Shown here piece after piece: positions 38,662-48,018 of a DNA stretch of 64,000 bases. The notes under the pieces were generated by a model that worked only from the letters and a program-made list of their open reading frames with translations, was not told the origin of the DNA and ran no database searches. Both the position numbers and the translations under genes were made by a program. Where the stretch lies: assembly GCF_013072695.1 (NCBI RefSeq), contig NZ_LXUK01000002.1, positions 62,001 to 126,000 of the forward strand, written 5' to 3'. Each line of letters opens with the position of its first letter. Within the stretch, counting starts at the first letter, position 1. The stretch is from Acinetobacter sp. Ac_5812. GTDB lineage: Bacteria; Pseudomonadota; Gammaproteobacteria; Pseudomonadales; Moraxellaceae.

Positions 38662-39252
38662 TTAAATGGCAAACCAAATGAGTAAAATAATCGCTGCCAA
38701 ACTTGCTGCTGTGAGAAGCAAATGCGTGATTAAACGGGTTTTAATCGTGAGAAATAAAATATAGCCCGCCAAAGACAATAAAATGATGATGATCGCACTG
38801 ATATCAATGAGCCAATGCCATGTTGCACCGACATTTTTACCGCGATGTAGATCATTGAGTAATGAAACGGTCGTTGCTGGTTTTTGGGTAATTTCGACTT
38901 CACCTTGATCCATCAACACCCAGAGATCTGTTGAACCTGCTGGACTCTCCAAACGGATCATCACCTCCCCATCCATAACTTCGCTGCTTTTATAACGTCC
39001 AATCAGTGGCTGCTTGTCGCGAACAAAATCCAGAATCGCCGGAGTTGGATTCTCTTGTTTTTGGATGGCACTGACAAAAGCAGCTGGTAAAGTGAGTTTT
39101 ACAATTTGTTCATCGGTGGATGATTTAAACCAATCTGGGTTATTGAGCAGCAATCCTGTTGCAGCAAAAAAGATCAGAACAATGAACGCAAAAGCAGAGA
39201 GCCAACCATGCACATAGCGTGCATGGCGGTAAAAATCACGGCGTTGATACAA
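38662..39252 (-). CDS. PepSY-associated transmembrane protein
   Basis: A 196-residue protein with three main membrane helices (about 16-37, 147-168, 174-195) and a periplasmic PepSY-like domain between the first two. Diagnostic features are ARYVHGWLSAFAFIVLIFFAATGLLLN and LLNDLHRGKNVGATWHWLIDISA. His15, His136 and His146 sit near the membrane edge, where relatives bind heme. Members of the family (PiuB-like) pass electrons across the membrane in iron uptake. It lies between the ApbE gene and the reductase gene in one operon. Confidence 0.85.
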   Translation of the reverse strand: MYQRRDFYRHARYVHGWLSAFAFIVLIFFAATGLLLNNPDWFKSSTDEQIVKLTLPAAFVSAIQKQENPTPAILDFVRDKQPLIGRYKSSEVMDGEVMIRLESPAGSTDLWVLMDQGEVEITQKPATTVSLLNDLHRGKNVGATWHWLIDISAIIIILLSLAGYILFLTIKTRLITHLLLTAASLAAIILLIWFAI

Positions 39253-39285
39253 GAGATAAGCCTCGTAAATAAGTAGGGCTTTTAA

Positions 39286-40857
39286 TTAAGCACCACGTTG
39301 GAAGTTTAGTTTCAGCGTACCAATTTCTGCCTGTGCAGGAAGTGTTTTTGTTACCGCTTTCGGCCCGACTTCTAATTCAAAACTTTGGTATGAATGATCA
39401 CCATGCTCACGAGAGGTTTCAATATGGATTAAATATTTACCTGCATCCACAGCTTTGCCTGCTTCATCTTTACCATCCCAAGCCAAACGGTACTGCCCTG
39501 GTTGACGTGATGGCTTAGCTACTGCATCCAAGTTTGGCATTTGACGACCATAGCGACGCCACCAGACATAGTTTGAGTTCAGCCACTTCTCATCTTTGCC
39601 CCAAACCGCAAGCGTACGCACTAATTTTTTATCACTATCCGTCACCCAAACGGAAACATACGGTGCACGATAATTATCAACGGCTAGTTTTGGAATATTC
39701 ACTTCAATTTGAGCCTGATAACCTTTAGGCCAAGCTGTTGCTGCACCATTAGCAGCAACATGTCGCATGATCGCAGGTTGGTTGGCATCTAAAAGCGTAG
39801 ACCAACCTGAACTTTGATAGTTACTGCCATCACTGGCAACCAATTGTGCTTCAAACCCAACCAATTCCTCAATCAGTTGCATGCCTTCCTGAGGTGACAT
39901 TGCGGTTAAAGCCGTTGCCAAAGCATCTGCATCCGCAGCACACTGTCCAACCACAACACATTGCTCTACGGTTTGAATTGGCATACCTGTTTGCGGATTA
40001 AGTAAATGCGATTGGCCTACCAACGAACGGTAACCTTGTCCACTGAATGCCACTGCTTGATCTTTAATATTCAAAACCTGAGCTGGCGCAGCATTATCAA
40101 AGCGCTCATTTGGATTTTGAATGCCAACTTTCCAGCCCGCGTGTTGGGGTGATTGCCCCCACACCCGCATATCACCGCCAATATCAATCAAAATCCCCTG
40201 TAAATGCGGTACAGCTTGTCTTGCCGCAATCAAAGCACGATCAATTACATAGCCTTTGGCATAGGCATCAGGTGCAATTTTAATGGCTGAATCCAGTTTA
40301 ATTTGTTTGGTTTTCGGATTTAACTTAATGCTTTGGGTTTTTAACTGGCTTAATAAAGCTTCTTGGGTTTGATCATCCAGATTGTGCACCTGATGACTTT
40401 GTTCCCATAACTGAATCAATTGGCCCAAACGTGCATCAAAACCACCACAGGTCGCACTACGCCATTGTTCACAAGCAGCAATTACTTCATACAGTTCAGA
40501 GGAAGCTTCGATCTGTTGTTCACGATTGAGTTGACTGATTTCACTATCATCACGCCATACCGATAAAATCTGGTCCAAACGTGCCACTTCATTCTGGATT
40601 GCCTGTAATGCTTTTTCTGCATCTTTTTGATGTGCAGTAGTTACAACAACATCTAAAGAAGTACCCAAAATATGATCTTGGTGAAAACTATAACTTGGCG
40701 TCTGAACAGGTACTTGTAATGTCTGAGGGTCTTTTATAGCATTTTCATTGGCCTGAGTTGCTGTAATTGGTGACATGAATACAGCGATAGCTGCCATCAA
40801 CGGTGATAAACGAAATATAATTTGAATTGGACGAAAAATTTGTTGCGTTGATGACAT
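39286..40857 (-). CDS. FAD:protein FMN transferase (ApbE) fused to DUF2271 domain
   Basis: A 523-residue periplasmic protein. The signal peptide (about 1-36) precedes an ApbE domain (about 55-350) with DIGGDMRVWG (225-234), HLLNPQTG (284-291) and DADALATALTAM (309-320), the Mg/FAD-binding motifs, so it looks active. ApbE attaches FMN to Ser/Thr of target proteins. The C-terminal part (about 375-520, VSVWVTDSDKKLVRTLAVWGK…PGQYRLAWDGKDEAGK) is DUF2271, usually a separate secreted protein. First gene of the operon with the PepSY and reductase genes, 33 bases before PepSY. Confidence 0.9.
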   Translation of the reverse strand: MSSTQQIFRPIQIIFRLSPLMAAIAVFMSPITATQANENAIKDPQTLQVPVQTPSYSFHQDHILGTSLDVVVTTAHQKDAEKALQAIQNEVARLDQILSVWRDDSEISQLNREQQIEASSELYEVIAACEQWRSATCGGFDARLGQLIQLWEQSHQVHNLDDQTQEALLSQLKTQSIKLNPKTKQIKLDSAIKIAPDAYAKGYVIDRALIAARQAVPHLQGILIDIGGDMRVWGQSPQHAGWKVGIQNPNERFDNAAPAQVLNIKDQAVAFSGQGYRSLVGQSHLLNPQTGMPIQTVEQCVVVGQCAADADALATALTAMSPQEGMQLIEELVGFEAQLVASDGSNYQSSGWSTLLDANQPAIMRHVAANGAATAWPKGYQAQIEVNIPKLAVDNYRAPYVSVWVTDSDKKLVRTLAVWGKDEKWLNSNYVWWRRYGRQMPNLDAVAKPSRQPGQYRLAWDGKDEAGKAVDAGKYLIHIETSREHGDHSYQSFELEVGPKAVTKTLPAQAEIGTLKLNFQRGA

Positions 40858-41173
40858 CGTTAAGCTTCCATTTTCTAAGATTTACCTAAGCCAATACATG
40901 TGCTTTAATCAAAAGCAAATCGCTTGGTCTCACGCATGAATTACAGCCAAAATAACATGAAAGTGAAATCATTTTATTTTCAATAAAATCAAAAACATTC
41001 CATTCACTTGAGATACACATTAGGGAGATAAAAAGCTTCTTAATCCTTGTCTGCCCAATGGCATAAAAACGATTAAAAATTTATCGAAATAATATTGCAA
41101 CTGATACTCGTTATCAAGTAGATTGTAGCAATTCTTTTGCATTTTTGTTTATTTCTCTTTTAAGGAATTCTTC
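40858..41173. promoter_or_regulatory. Divergent control region of the flavin/PepSY operon and DUF4198 gene
   Basis: The 316 bp gap must hold promoters for both directions. I see an imperfect dyad TGATACTCGTTATCA at 41102-41116 and a Fur-like AT-rich run near 40968-40988 (minus strand GAAAATAAAATGATTTC). Neither is a strong match to the Fur consensus. No ORF. Confidence 0.35.
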
Positions 41174-42061
41174 ATGCGTCATCTGCTCACTATTGCCCTA
41201 TTTTCTGCGCTACCAACCCTCAGCTTTGCTCATACAGCAAGCCCTTTTTTATTGCCAGAAGTATTCGACAGTAAAGCGGATAGCGTTAGCTTCCAAAGTG
41301 GGATTACCGTTGAAAAATTCTTTGTACCAAGTCGCAACTTTAAAACTGATTATCAGGTGACGACGCCAGAGGGTAAAACTGAAACCATCAAAGCAGCAGC
41401 AGAGTTAAAAAAATTCAATATCGCCGAAGTTAATTTAACCACGGATGGCACCTATCGTCTTCGCACGCAAAATGCGACTGGCAACCCAACCAAATATGCA
41501 TTGATTGATGGCCGTTGGTTACGTGTTCGCCCTCAACGCCCTGCCAATGCAAACCCGATGCCGCCACAAGGCAATAATGCAGAGCAAAAAGCGCCTCAAG
41601 CTCCAGCAAATCAACCACCTCGTTTTATTGCTGAAGACCAAATTCCTGCAACTGCAAAAACAGCTCAAACCATCAACACCTATATTGCTGAAAGCTTTAT
41701 CACTAAAGGTAAACCAAGTGCTGTGCCTGCTGTGAGCAACAAAGGTTTCGAGTTTAAGTTCCTCACTCATCCAAATGAGCTATTTGCAGGTGAAGCTTTT
41801 AAAGCACAAGTGCTCATGGATGGTAAGCCTGTTCCAAATCTAGAAGTTGATGTCTTTAAAGGTGCCAGCAGCTATCAACCCAATGCAAAACGTGAACAAC
41901 CGCATGTAAAAACCAATGCCAAAGGTGAAGTTGAAGTAAAATTCAATGAAGCAGGGATTTATCTGATTACCACAGCTTACCCTGAAGCAAACACAGATAA
42001 TACCAAACAACCGATAGCTCAATCTTATACCTACAGCGTGACCGTTGAAGTGACAGAATAA
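41174..42061 (+). CDS. DUF4198 domain periplasmic protein
   Basis: A 295-residue exported protein. The signal peptide MRHLLTIALFSALPTLSFA is followed directly by HTASPFLLPE, a His-start motif typical of DUF4198 (Ig-like periplasmic proteins found near metal transporters). A Pro/Gln-rich linker lies at about 118-145, and the second part has LFAGEAFKAQVLMDGKPVPNLEVDVFKG and NAKGEVEVKFNEAGIYLITTAYPE, typical of the C-terminal domain. Divergent from the ApbE-PepSY-reductase operon and likely co-regulated. Function unknown; metal binding or delivery is a guess. Confidence 0.85.
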   Translation: MRHLLTIALFSALPTLSFAHTASPFLLPEVFDSKADSVSFQSGITVEKFFVPSRNFKTDYQVTTPEGKTETIKAAAELKKFNIAEVNLTTDGTYRLRTQNATGNPTKYALIDGRWLRVRPQRPANANPMPPQGNNAEQKAPQAPANQPPRFIAEDQIPATAKTAQTINTYIAESFITKGKPSAVPAVSNKGFEFKFLTHPNELFAGEAFKAQVLMDGKPVPNLEVDVFKGASSYQPNAKREQPHVKTNAKGEVEVKFNEAGIYLITTAYPEANTDNTKQPIAQSYTYSVTVEVTE

Positions 42062-42072
42062 GCCTTTTAACT

Positions 42073-42100
42073 AAGGTACTTATCAGGGTATAAGTACCTT
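42073..42100 (+). terminator. Hairpin after the DUF4198 gene
   Basis: AAGGTACTTAT / ATAAGTACCTT, 11 bp stem with a 6-base loop. The following TCCCC is a poor T tract. Confidence 0.7.
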
Positions 42101-42184
42101 TCCCCGTCCAGATTTAAACTCAATCCATTTCTATCTCAAAAAGAACAGCGTATATTGTTTTAAAACTCGTACCTACCCTGTTTT

Positions 42185-43183
42185 ATGACTTCAAAAAAAA
42201 CCAGTGATGCAGGCATCTTTTTATGGATGGTTTATCAAACCATGCAAAAGATGAATTTAGATGCCGCTGCCATATTTGCTCGTGTTCATTTACCCGATCA
42301 GCCACCTGATAAGTTTGTCCGTCGTGACAACGCCACACAACAGCGTTTTTGGCAAGCAGCCGAACAAATTAGTGATGATCTCGATATTGGTTTACATGTC
42401 GGTCACAATGTTCCACCCTTTCGCGGGCAAGTGGTTGAATATCTTTTTCTGAGTAGTGCAACATTTGGTGAAGGTCTTAAACGAACCGTTCGATATCAGG
42501 CCTTACTCACCGATGCCATGTCATTCAAACTCGATCTTCTTGATGACACAGCGGTAATCTCAGGTCTTAATCACCCAGTACGACATTATCTGGAATGTGC
42601 GATTGGTATTCTGCTTAATTTCTTTAAATATATTAGTGACGGAACTTTTACGCCAACTGAAATTGGCCTGCCTTACCAAGAGGGTGCGGATCAAGAGGAA
42701 TACCAGAAAATCTGGGGATGTCCTGTCAAACTCGGACAAGAGAATGGCTATATTTGCTTTGATTCAGCACAATTAACAACACCCTCTGCTGCTCATGAAC
42801 CTGAACTGTTAAAAGTACATGAACATCATGCTGCATCACAACTTGAGTTATTAAACAAACACCAGCTTATAAACGAAATCGAAAAAATCTTGGCCAGTGG
42901 TTTATTAGAGTCTGGAGAGTTTGATCAAAACATCATTGCTGAGTATTTGGGACGTAGTACTCGTAGCTTAAGGGCAGACCTTCAACTGCTAAATACCAGC
43001 TATGAAAAAGTCATTGCGCATTATCGTGAACGTCTCGCTCGTCGCTTACTTTCTCAAACCCAAGAAACTATTGACCAGATTGTTTATCTCACAGGTTTTT
43101 CAGAACCCTCAGCATTTTCACGGGCATTTAAACGCTGGACTGGGGAAACACCAACGGCGTATCGACAACGTAAACAGACTTAA
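42185..43183 (+). CDS. AraC-family transcriptional regulator
   Basis: A 332-residue regulator with an N-terminal arabinose-binding-like sensing domain of the OruR/ArgR type (about 20-210, LDIGLHVGHNVPPFRGQVVEYLFLSSATFGEGLKRTVRYQ). The C-terminal AraC DNA-binding domain (about 235-330) contains IIAEYLGRSTRSLRADLQLLNTSYEKVIAHYRERLARRLL and IDQIVYLTGFSEPSAFSRAFKRWTGETPTAYRQ. The gene downstream (fatty-acid hydroxylase-like, 97 bases away, same strand) is a plausible target. Confidence 0.9.
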   Translation: MTSKKTSDAGIFLWMVYQTMQKMNLDAAAIFARVHLPDQPPDKFVRRDNATQQRFWQAAEQISDDLDIGLHVGHNVPPFRGQVVEYLFLSSATFGEGLKRTVRYQALLTDAMSFKLDLLDDTAVISGLNHPVRHYLECAIGILLNFFKYISDGTFTPTEIGLPYQEGADQEEYQKIWGCPVKLGQENGYICFDSAQLTTPSAAHEPELLKVHEHHAASQLELLNKHQLINEIEKILASGLLESGEFDQNIIAEYLGRSTRSLRADLQLLNTSYEKVIAHYRERLARRLLSQTQETIDQIVYLTGFSEPSAFSRAFKRWTGETPTAYRQRKQT

Positions 43184-43280
43184 ATTGATTGGATAGGCAG
43201 CTTAAAACTGTCAGATCAGTCAAAACTTTTTACTCTTCTCTTTTTAAAATCCGATCTATGTTAGACGAGGTAATCCAAGC

Positions 43281-43904
43281 ATGATCGGTTTTCCAGTAGG
43301 CGTTTTTGTTGCAAATGGTATGGAATGGTATTTCCACAAAGTCTGGTTACATGAATTTCCAAGCAAAAATAGAAGCAGCCCCTTCTTTACGCATATTGCC
43401 CATCACAAACGCGCTCGCTTAAATGGCTTTCATGATGAAGGTTATGCGGAGTCGATGTTTAAAAATTCTGAAATGTACAATGAAAAATCGGCACTCATCG
43501 GCCTAGCGGCTGCATCCACCATTTTTCTACCGGTTGCGCCTTTCTTTACCGCGGGTCTGTACTATGGCATTTGGAATTATTGGAAGGTGCATGCCAAATC
43601 ACACCTAGATCCAGAGTTCGCGAAAAAACGAATTCCTTGGCACTATGATCATCACATGACCAGCAACCAGAATGCCAATTGGTGTGTAACTAAGCCCTGG
43701 TTTGATTATATTATGGGAACTCGGGTAATGACTGATGCATCGGTCACGGAAACTAATCCCTTGGCGGTCAACTTGCCGAAGTGGCTGGAAAAAAGAGTGA
43801 ATCGCGCAGCACGCCGCCTCTTACCTAAAGCCTATGCTCAAATTGATGCCAATACGCAATTTGATCAACATAATTTAAAACAAGGGATTGAGGTAGCGTT
43901 ATAA
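43281..43904 (+). CDS. Fatty acid hydroxylase / sterol desaturase superfamily protein
   Basis: A 207-residue protein with the His-box pattern of membrane di-iron hydroxylases: the EWYFHKVWLHEF region, HIAHHKRARLNGFHDE, NYWKVHAKSHLDPE and IPWHYDHHMTSNQNANWCVTKPWFDYIMGTR. One or two hydrophobic segments lie around 75-110. The substrate is unknown. It is short for the family, and the first helix pair seems reduced. It follows the AraC regulator in the same direction. Confidence 0.8.
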   Translation: MIGFPVGVFVANGMEWYFHKVWLHEFPSKNRSSPFFTHIAHHKRARLNGFHDEGYAESMFKNSEMYNEKSALIGLAAASTIFLPVAPFFTAGLYYGIWNYWKVHAKSHLDPEFAKKRIPWHYDHHMTSNQNANWCVTKPWFDYIMGTRVMTDASVTETNPLAVNLPKWLEKRVNRAARRLLPKAYAQIDANTQFDQHNLKQGIEVAL

Positions 43905-43924
43905 AAATAGCCAAAGATTATCTT

Positions 43925-43951
43925 AAACCGAGCTAATACAGCTCGGTTTTT
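43925..43951. terminator. Convergent terminator between hydroxylase and SMR genes
   Basis: AAACCGAGCT / AGCTCGGTTT stem with an AATAC loop and a T run on the plus strand. Confidence 0.9.
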
Positions 43952-43964
43952 TATTATTACAAAA

Positions 43965-44297
43965 TTAATGCGAGCTGGTTTTAGACAGCAAATTAAGAAT
44001 CAACACACCACTCATAATCAAGACAATCCCAATGATTCCCCAAATATCCAGTTTTTGGTCGAACACAAACCACGCTACTGTAGTAATCAAAACAATTCCA
44101 ACGCCAGACCAAATCGCATACGCAACGCCGACAGGAATCGTTTTTAAGGTTAGAGATAAGCAATAAAATGCAATCACATAACCCACCACAACCACAATAG
44201 AAGCAACAGGCTTGGTAAATCCTTCACTACTTTTTAAGGCAGAGGTTGCGATCACTTCTGCAGTAATCGCAATGAATAAAATTAGCCAATTGTTCAT
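43965..44297 (-). CDS. SMR family multidrug efflux transporter (AbeS/EmrE-like)
   Basis: A 110-residue protein with four membrane helices. The essential Glu14 lies in [21 protein letters not shown], followed by [25 protein letters not shown] and [20 protein letters not shown], matching EmrE and Acinetobacter AbeS. It works as an antiparallel dimer exchanging protons for lipophilic cations. Monocistronic. Confidence 0.93.
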   Translation of the reverse strand: MNNWLILFIAITAEVIATSALKSSEGFTKPVASIVVVVGYVIAFYCLSLTLKTIPVGVAYAIWSGVGIVLITTVAWFVFDQKLDIWGIIGIVLIMSGVLILNLLSKTSSH

Positions 44298-44337
44298 TTA
44301 CTCATCGCCCCAATTAAACAGAATTTGCTTAGCAGAA

Positions 44338-44366
44338 AAAAACACCCTTCTACAAAGGGTGTTTTT
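44338..44366 (-). terminator. Terminator of mnmG
   Basis: AAAAACACCCTT / AAGGGTGTTTTT with a CTACA loop, 31 bases past the mnmG stop on the minus strand. Confidence 0.85.
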
Positions 44367-44396
44367 AACATTAACGACAATAGACGAAGGAGGCAA

Positions 44397-46277
44397 TTAT
44401 GCCGACTTCTTCGCCATATTGTTTTTACGAATCGTGATCATCAGTAACTGTACCGCAGCTGGTGTTACCCCAGGGATACGACTTGCTTGCGCTAAGGTTT
44501 CAGGGCGAACAGTGTTTAACTTTAATGTGATCTCACGTGATAAACCTGAAATACCCTCATATTCAAAATCAGCAGGGATTCTGGTTTCTTCAAGACGTTT
44601 TAATTGAGCAACATCTTCATGCTGACGATTAATATAGCCTTGGTATTTCACCGCGATTTCAATCTGCTCACCCACATGCTCAGACACTTCTGAACCTGTT
44701 AATTCAGCAATTTGGCTAAAATTGATATTTGGACGTTTTAGTAAATCGATGGCACTACACTCTTTACTGAGATCTGCCCCCGTCATTTCGACGAATTTTT
44801 TACCCATTGGGTTATTTGGTGCAGCCCACAAATGTTGTAAACGAGACGTTTCACGCTCAACCGCTTCCATTTTTTCGCTATATGCAGCCCAACGTTCATC
44901 ATCAACTAGACCAAGCTCACGACCAATTGACGTTAAACGCTGATCCGCATTGTCTTCACGTAACATCAAACGGTATTCCGCACGCGAAGTAAACATACGG
45001 TACGGCTCTTTGGTACCCAAAGTGATTAGATCGTCGACCAATACACCCATATAAGCTTGATCACGTTTTGGTGTCCACTCTTCTTGTTCCCACGCACGGC
45101 GTGCAGCATTCAAACCAGCAAGTAAACCTTGTGCACCCGCTTCTTCATAACCTGTCGTACCGTTAATTTGACCAGCAAAGTACAAGTTTTGAATCGCTTT
45201 GGTTTCAAGTGTGAATTTCAACGCTTGAGGATTGAAATAGTCATATTCAATTGCATAGCCTGGACGCAAGATATGCGCATTTTCCATACCGCGAATCGAA
45301 CGAACCAAATTGAACTGCACATCAAATGGCAATGAAGTCGAGATACCATTTGGATAAAGCTCATGCGTATCCAAGCCTTCAGGCTCCAAAAATACCTGAT
45401 GTGAATCTTTATCTGCAAAACGGTGGATTTTATCTTCAATCGATGGGCAATAACGTGGGCCAACACCTTCAATCACACCGGTATACATTGGTGAGCGATC
45501 TAAACCACCACGAATAATATCGTGGGTTTTTTCGCTGGTGTGCGTGATATAGCAATTGACCTGTTCAGGATGCATCGAAACATCACCCATGAACGACATC
45601 ACTGGAGATGGGAAATCACCTGGTTGTGGTGTCATGACTGAGAAATCGACCGTACGCGCATCAATACGTGGTGGCGTACCCGTTTTTAAACGACCAACAG
45701 GTAAATCAAGCTCACGTAAACGATGTGCCAATGCAATTGACGGAGGATCACCAGCACGGCCACCACTTGAATTTTGTAAGCCGACGTGGATCACCCCACC
45801 CAAGAAAGTCCCTGTCGTCAATACCACAGTCTTGGTATCAAAACGGATACCCATTTGGGTCACAACACCTTTAACAGTATCGCCTTCAACAATTAAGTCG
45901 TCTGCAGCTTGCTGGAAAATATCCAAGTTCGCTTGATTTTCTAAAGTATCGCGAATCGCTGCTTTATAACGTACACGGTCCGCTTGCGCACGTGTTGCAC
46001 GCACAGCCGCACCTTTACGAGAATTTAGAATACGGAATTGAATACCACCTTTATCCGCTGCGAGTGCCATTGCACCACCGAGCGCATCGATCTCGCGGAC
46101 AAGATGTGATTTACCAATACCACCAATCGCCGGGTTACAGCTCATCTGCCCCAAAGTTTCAATGTTATGCGTTAACAATAATGTTTGTCTTCCCATACGT
46201 GCCGCAGCAAGCGCTGCTTCCGTACCAGCGTGACCGCCGCCAATTACGATAACGTCGTAAACTTTAGGATAGTGCAT
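44397..46277 (-). CDS. mnmG: tRNA uridine-5-carboxymethylaminomethyl modification enzyme MnmG
   Basis: FAD enzyme that with MnmE modifies U34 of certain tRNAs. The FAD-binding N terminus is [23 protein letters not shown]. The conserved blocks [23 protein letters not shown] and [23 protein letters not shown] [19 protein letters not shown] are present, then [25 protein letters not shown]. The length of 626 is normal. Minus strand, alone; mnmE is not adjacent. Also known as gidA. Confidence 0.97.
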   Translation of the reverse strand: MHYPKVYDVIVIGGGHAGTEAALAAARMGRQTLLLTHNIETLGQMSCNPAIGGIGKSHLVREIDALGGAMALAADKGGIQFRILNSRKGAAVRATRAQADRVRYKAAIRDTLENQANLDIFQQAADDLIVEGDTVKGVVTQMGIRFDTKTVVLTTGTFLGGVIHVGLQNSSGGRAGDPPSIALAHRLRELDLPVGRLKTGTPPRIDARTVDFSVMTPQPGDFPSPVMSFMGDVSMHPEQVNCYITHTSEKTHDIIRGGLDRSPMYTGVIEGVGPRYCPSIEDKIHRFADKDSHQVFLEPEGLDTHELYPNGISTSLPFDVQFNLVRSIRGMENAHILRPGYAIEYDYFNPQALKFTLETKAIQNLYFAGQINGTTGYEEAGAQGLLAGLNAARRAWEQEEWTPKRDQAYMGVLVDDLITLGTKEPYRMFTSRAEYRLMLREDNADQRLTSIGRELGLVDDERWAAYSEKMEAVERETSRLQHLWAAPNNPMGKKFVEMTGADLSKECSAIDLLKRPNINFSQIAELTGSEVSEHVGEQIEIAVKYQGYINRQHEDVAQLKRLEETRIPADFEYEGISGLSREITLKLNTVRPETLAQASRIPGVTPAAVQLLMITIRKNNMAKKSA

Positions 46278-46529
46278 AGTGGTAAATGTGTATTCAAAAA
46301 ATGACAGAGCATTATACAGGAGTTTTGCATTAAATTGCCAAAAACAGTCAAGATTGTTGAGGATTGCAAGCCCCTGTTCTGACTACAGAACATACAAAAA
46401 GAAACCTTATGTTGCATTTTCCTCTTAGACTGCACACAGCGATTCATCACTATTAACTTGAACACCACTGTTTTATCTGCCCAGTTTCTTATCCTAAAAA
46501 GTGTATAAAAAATACTTTAGGACAATGAT

Positions 46530-46922
46530 ATGAACACAAAGCTTTTATTTTCATCTCTTATTTGTAGCCTATGTTTTAGCGTAGCTGCGCATGCAGATAC
46601 CAAAGCAAGCCAAGACCAACAGGCCAAGAAATATCAACAGGTCTGTAAAGGCAAAAAACAAGGTGATCCAGTTTCATTTGCATTTAAAGGCGTTGTTTTC
46701 AATGGTTCATGTGAGCCCAATGAAGCGGGTAAGTTAGCATTCCAGCCGCCAACACCCGCATCTAATGCTGCCGTTGAGACTCAAAGTCGTCTTTCAGAAA
46801 CACAATCGGCACCTCGCCCAGTCAGTGGTGCACCAGTAGACAATAGCACTGCACCCATGGAAGCACCACCTATCGCTCCTGCACCACCAGTAGCACCTGA
46901 TGTCGAACAAACTGCACCTTAA
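46530..46922 (+). CDS. Secreted Pro/Ala-rich hypothetical protein
   Basis: A 130-residue exported protein. The signal peptide MNTKLLFSSLICSLCFSVAAHA is cleaved before DTKAS. A small folded part (about 23-72) contains two Cys (VCKGKKQGDPVSFAFKGVVFNGSCEP) that could pair. The tail from about 70 is low complexity, rich in Pro, Ala, Thr and Ser (APRPVSGAPVDNSTAPMEAPP). No family is recognised. A terminator follows. Confidence 0.78.
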   Translation: MNTKLLFSSLICSLCFSVAAHADTKASQDQQAKKYQQVCKGKKQGDPVSFAFKGVVFNGSCEPNEAGKLAFQPPTPASNAAVETQSRLSETQSAPRPVSGAPVDNSTAPMEAPPIAPAPPVAPDVEQTAP

Positions 46923-46934
46923 TGCATAAATGAT

Positions 46935-46968
46935 ATAAAAGGAGGCCTAATTTGGCCTTCTTTTATAT
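46935..46968 (+). terminator. Terminator after the secreted Pro-rich protein
   Basis: TATAAAAGGAGGCC pairs with GGCCTTCTTTTATA, one G-T pair, TAATTT loop. Confidence 0.8.
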
Positions 46969-47098
46969 AAAAACAATATAATAGATTGCATTAGGACAAA
47001 ATATTTCATCTTAAAATTGTAATCTGTCTACTTTATAATCCCTTTAACAAGCACGAATCCATTACAATAAGCACAAATACATTTATTTAGGTTTTCCT

Positions 47099-48004
47099 GT
47101 GAACTGGCTACAAATTCATATTACTGTTGATCAAAACCAAGTCGAACTGACCGAAACATTACTCCTGTCATTAGGCGCGGTGAGCGTAACTTTAGATGAT
47201 GCTGAAGACCAAGCCTTACTTGAACCATTGCCAGGTGAAACACCACTTTGGAATAAAGTCATCGTCACAGGGATTTATCAACAAGAAGAAGATGACCCAA
47301 TTGATGTCGATACTTTAGAAGCCTTCTTAAAAGCACAACTTCCAGATGTACCAATGCGCCATGAATACTTGGAAAACCAAGTGTGGGAACGTGCTTGGAT
47401 GGATTATTACGAACCGATTCAAATTGGTGAAAAATACTGGATCGTACCAGAATGGTTAGAACCACCTGAAGCTGATGCAACCAATATTAAGCTAGATCCA
47501 GGTCTTGCCTTCGGTACTGGAAACCATGCAAGTACCTTCTTATGCTTACAATGGCTAGGTAAAACTGATGTTAAAGACAAAGTCGTGATTGACTATGGTT
47601 GTGGCTCAGGCATCTTAGGTGTTGCGGCTTTATTACTCGGTGCTAAAAAAGTTTATGCGACTGATATTGACCCACAAGCGGTACTTGCGACAAAACAAAA
47701 TGCAGAATTAAATGGTGTACTGGATCGTCTTTCTGTAGGATTACCCGAAGAATTTGATCAAGAATTTAAATCACAACAAGCAGATGTCCTTGTCGCCAAT
47801 ATTTTAGCGGCACCTTTAATGGCACTTGCGCCTGAATTCTCAACTTTAATAAAAAATGAGGGGGAGTTCGCACTTGCAGGTGTAATCGAAGAGCAAGTTG
47901 CTGATGTTTCTAGTGTTTACTCACAGTTTTTTGATATATTAGAGATCGAAAAGCGTGAAGAAAACTGGTGTCGCATTTCAGGAAAACGTAAAACAACAAT
48001 TTGA
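47099..48004 (+). CDS. prmA: Ribosomal protein L11 methyltransferase
   Basis: SAM-dependent enzyme that trimethylates L11. The N-terminal ferredoxin-like L11-binding domain ([34 protein letters not shown]) is followed by the methyltransferase with WEPP-like [36 protein letters not shown], motif [21 protein letters not shown], and [15 protein letters not shown]. The GTG start gives MNWLQIHI. 301 residues. First gene of the prmA-DUF3426-fis-purH-purD row. Confidence 0.96.
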   Translation: MNWLQIHITVDQNQVELTETLLLSLGAVSVTLDDAEDQALLEPLPGETPLWNKVIVTGIYQQEEDDPIDVDTLEAFLKAQLPDVPMRHEYLENQVWERAWMDYYEPIQIGEKYWIVPEWLEPPEADATNIKLDPGLAFGTGNHASTFLCLQWLGKTDVKDKVVIDYGCGSGILGVAALLLGAKKVYATDIDPQAVLATKQNAELNGVLDRLSVGLPEEFDQEFKSQQADVLVANILAAPLMALAPEFSTLIKNEGEFALAGVIEEQVADVSSVYSQFFDILEIEKREENWCRISGKRKTTI

Positions 48005-48018
48005 GAACATTGTTACTT

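Noticed and set aside
45556..45936. 126-codon plus-strand frame inside mnmG
   Set aside because: Opposite-strand shadow of mnmG with a composition unlike real proteins of this genome.
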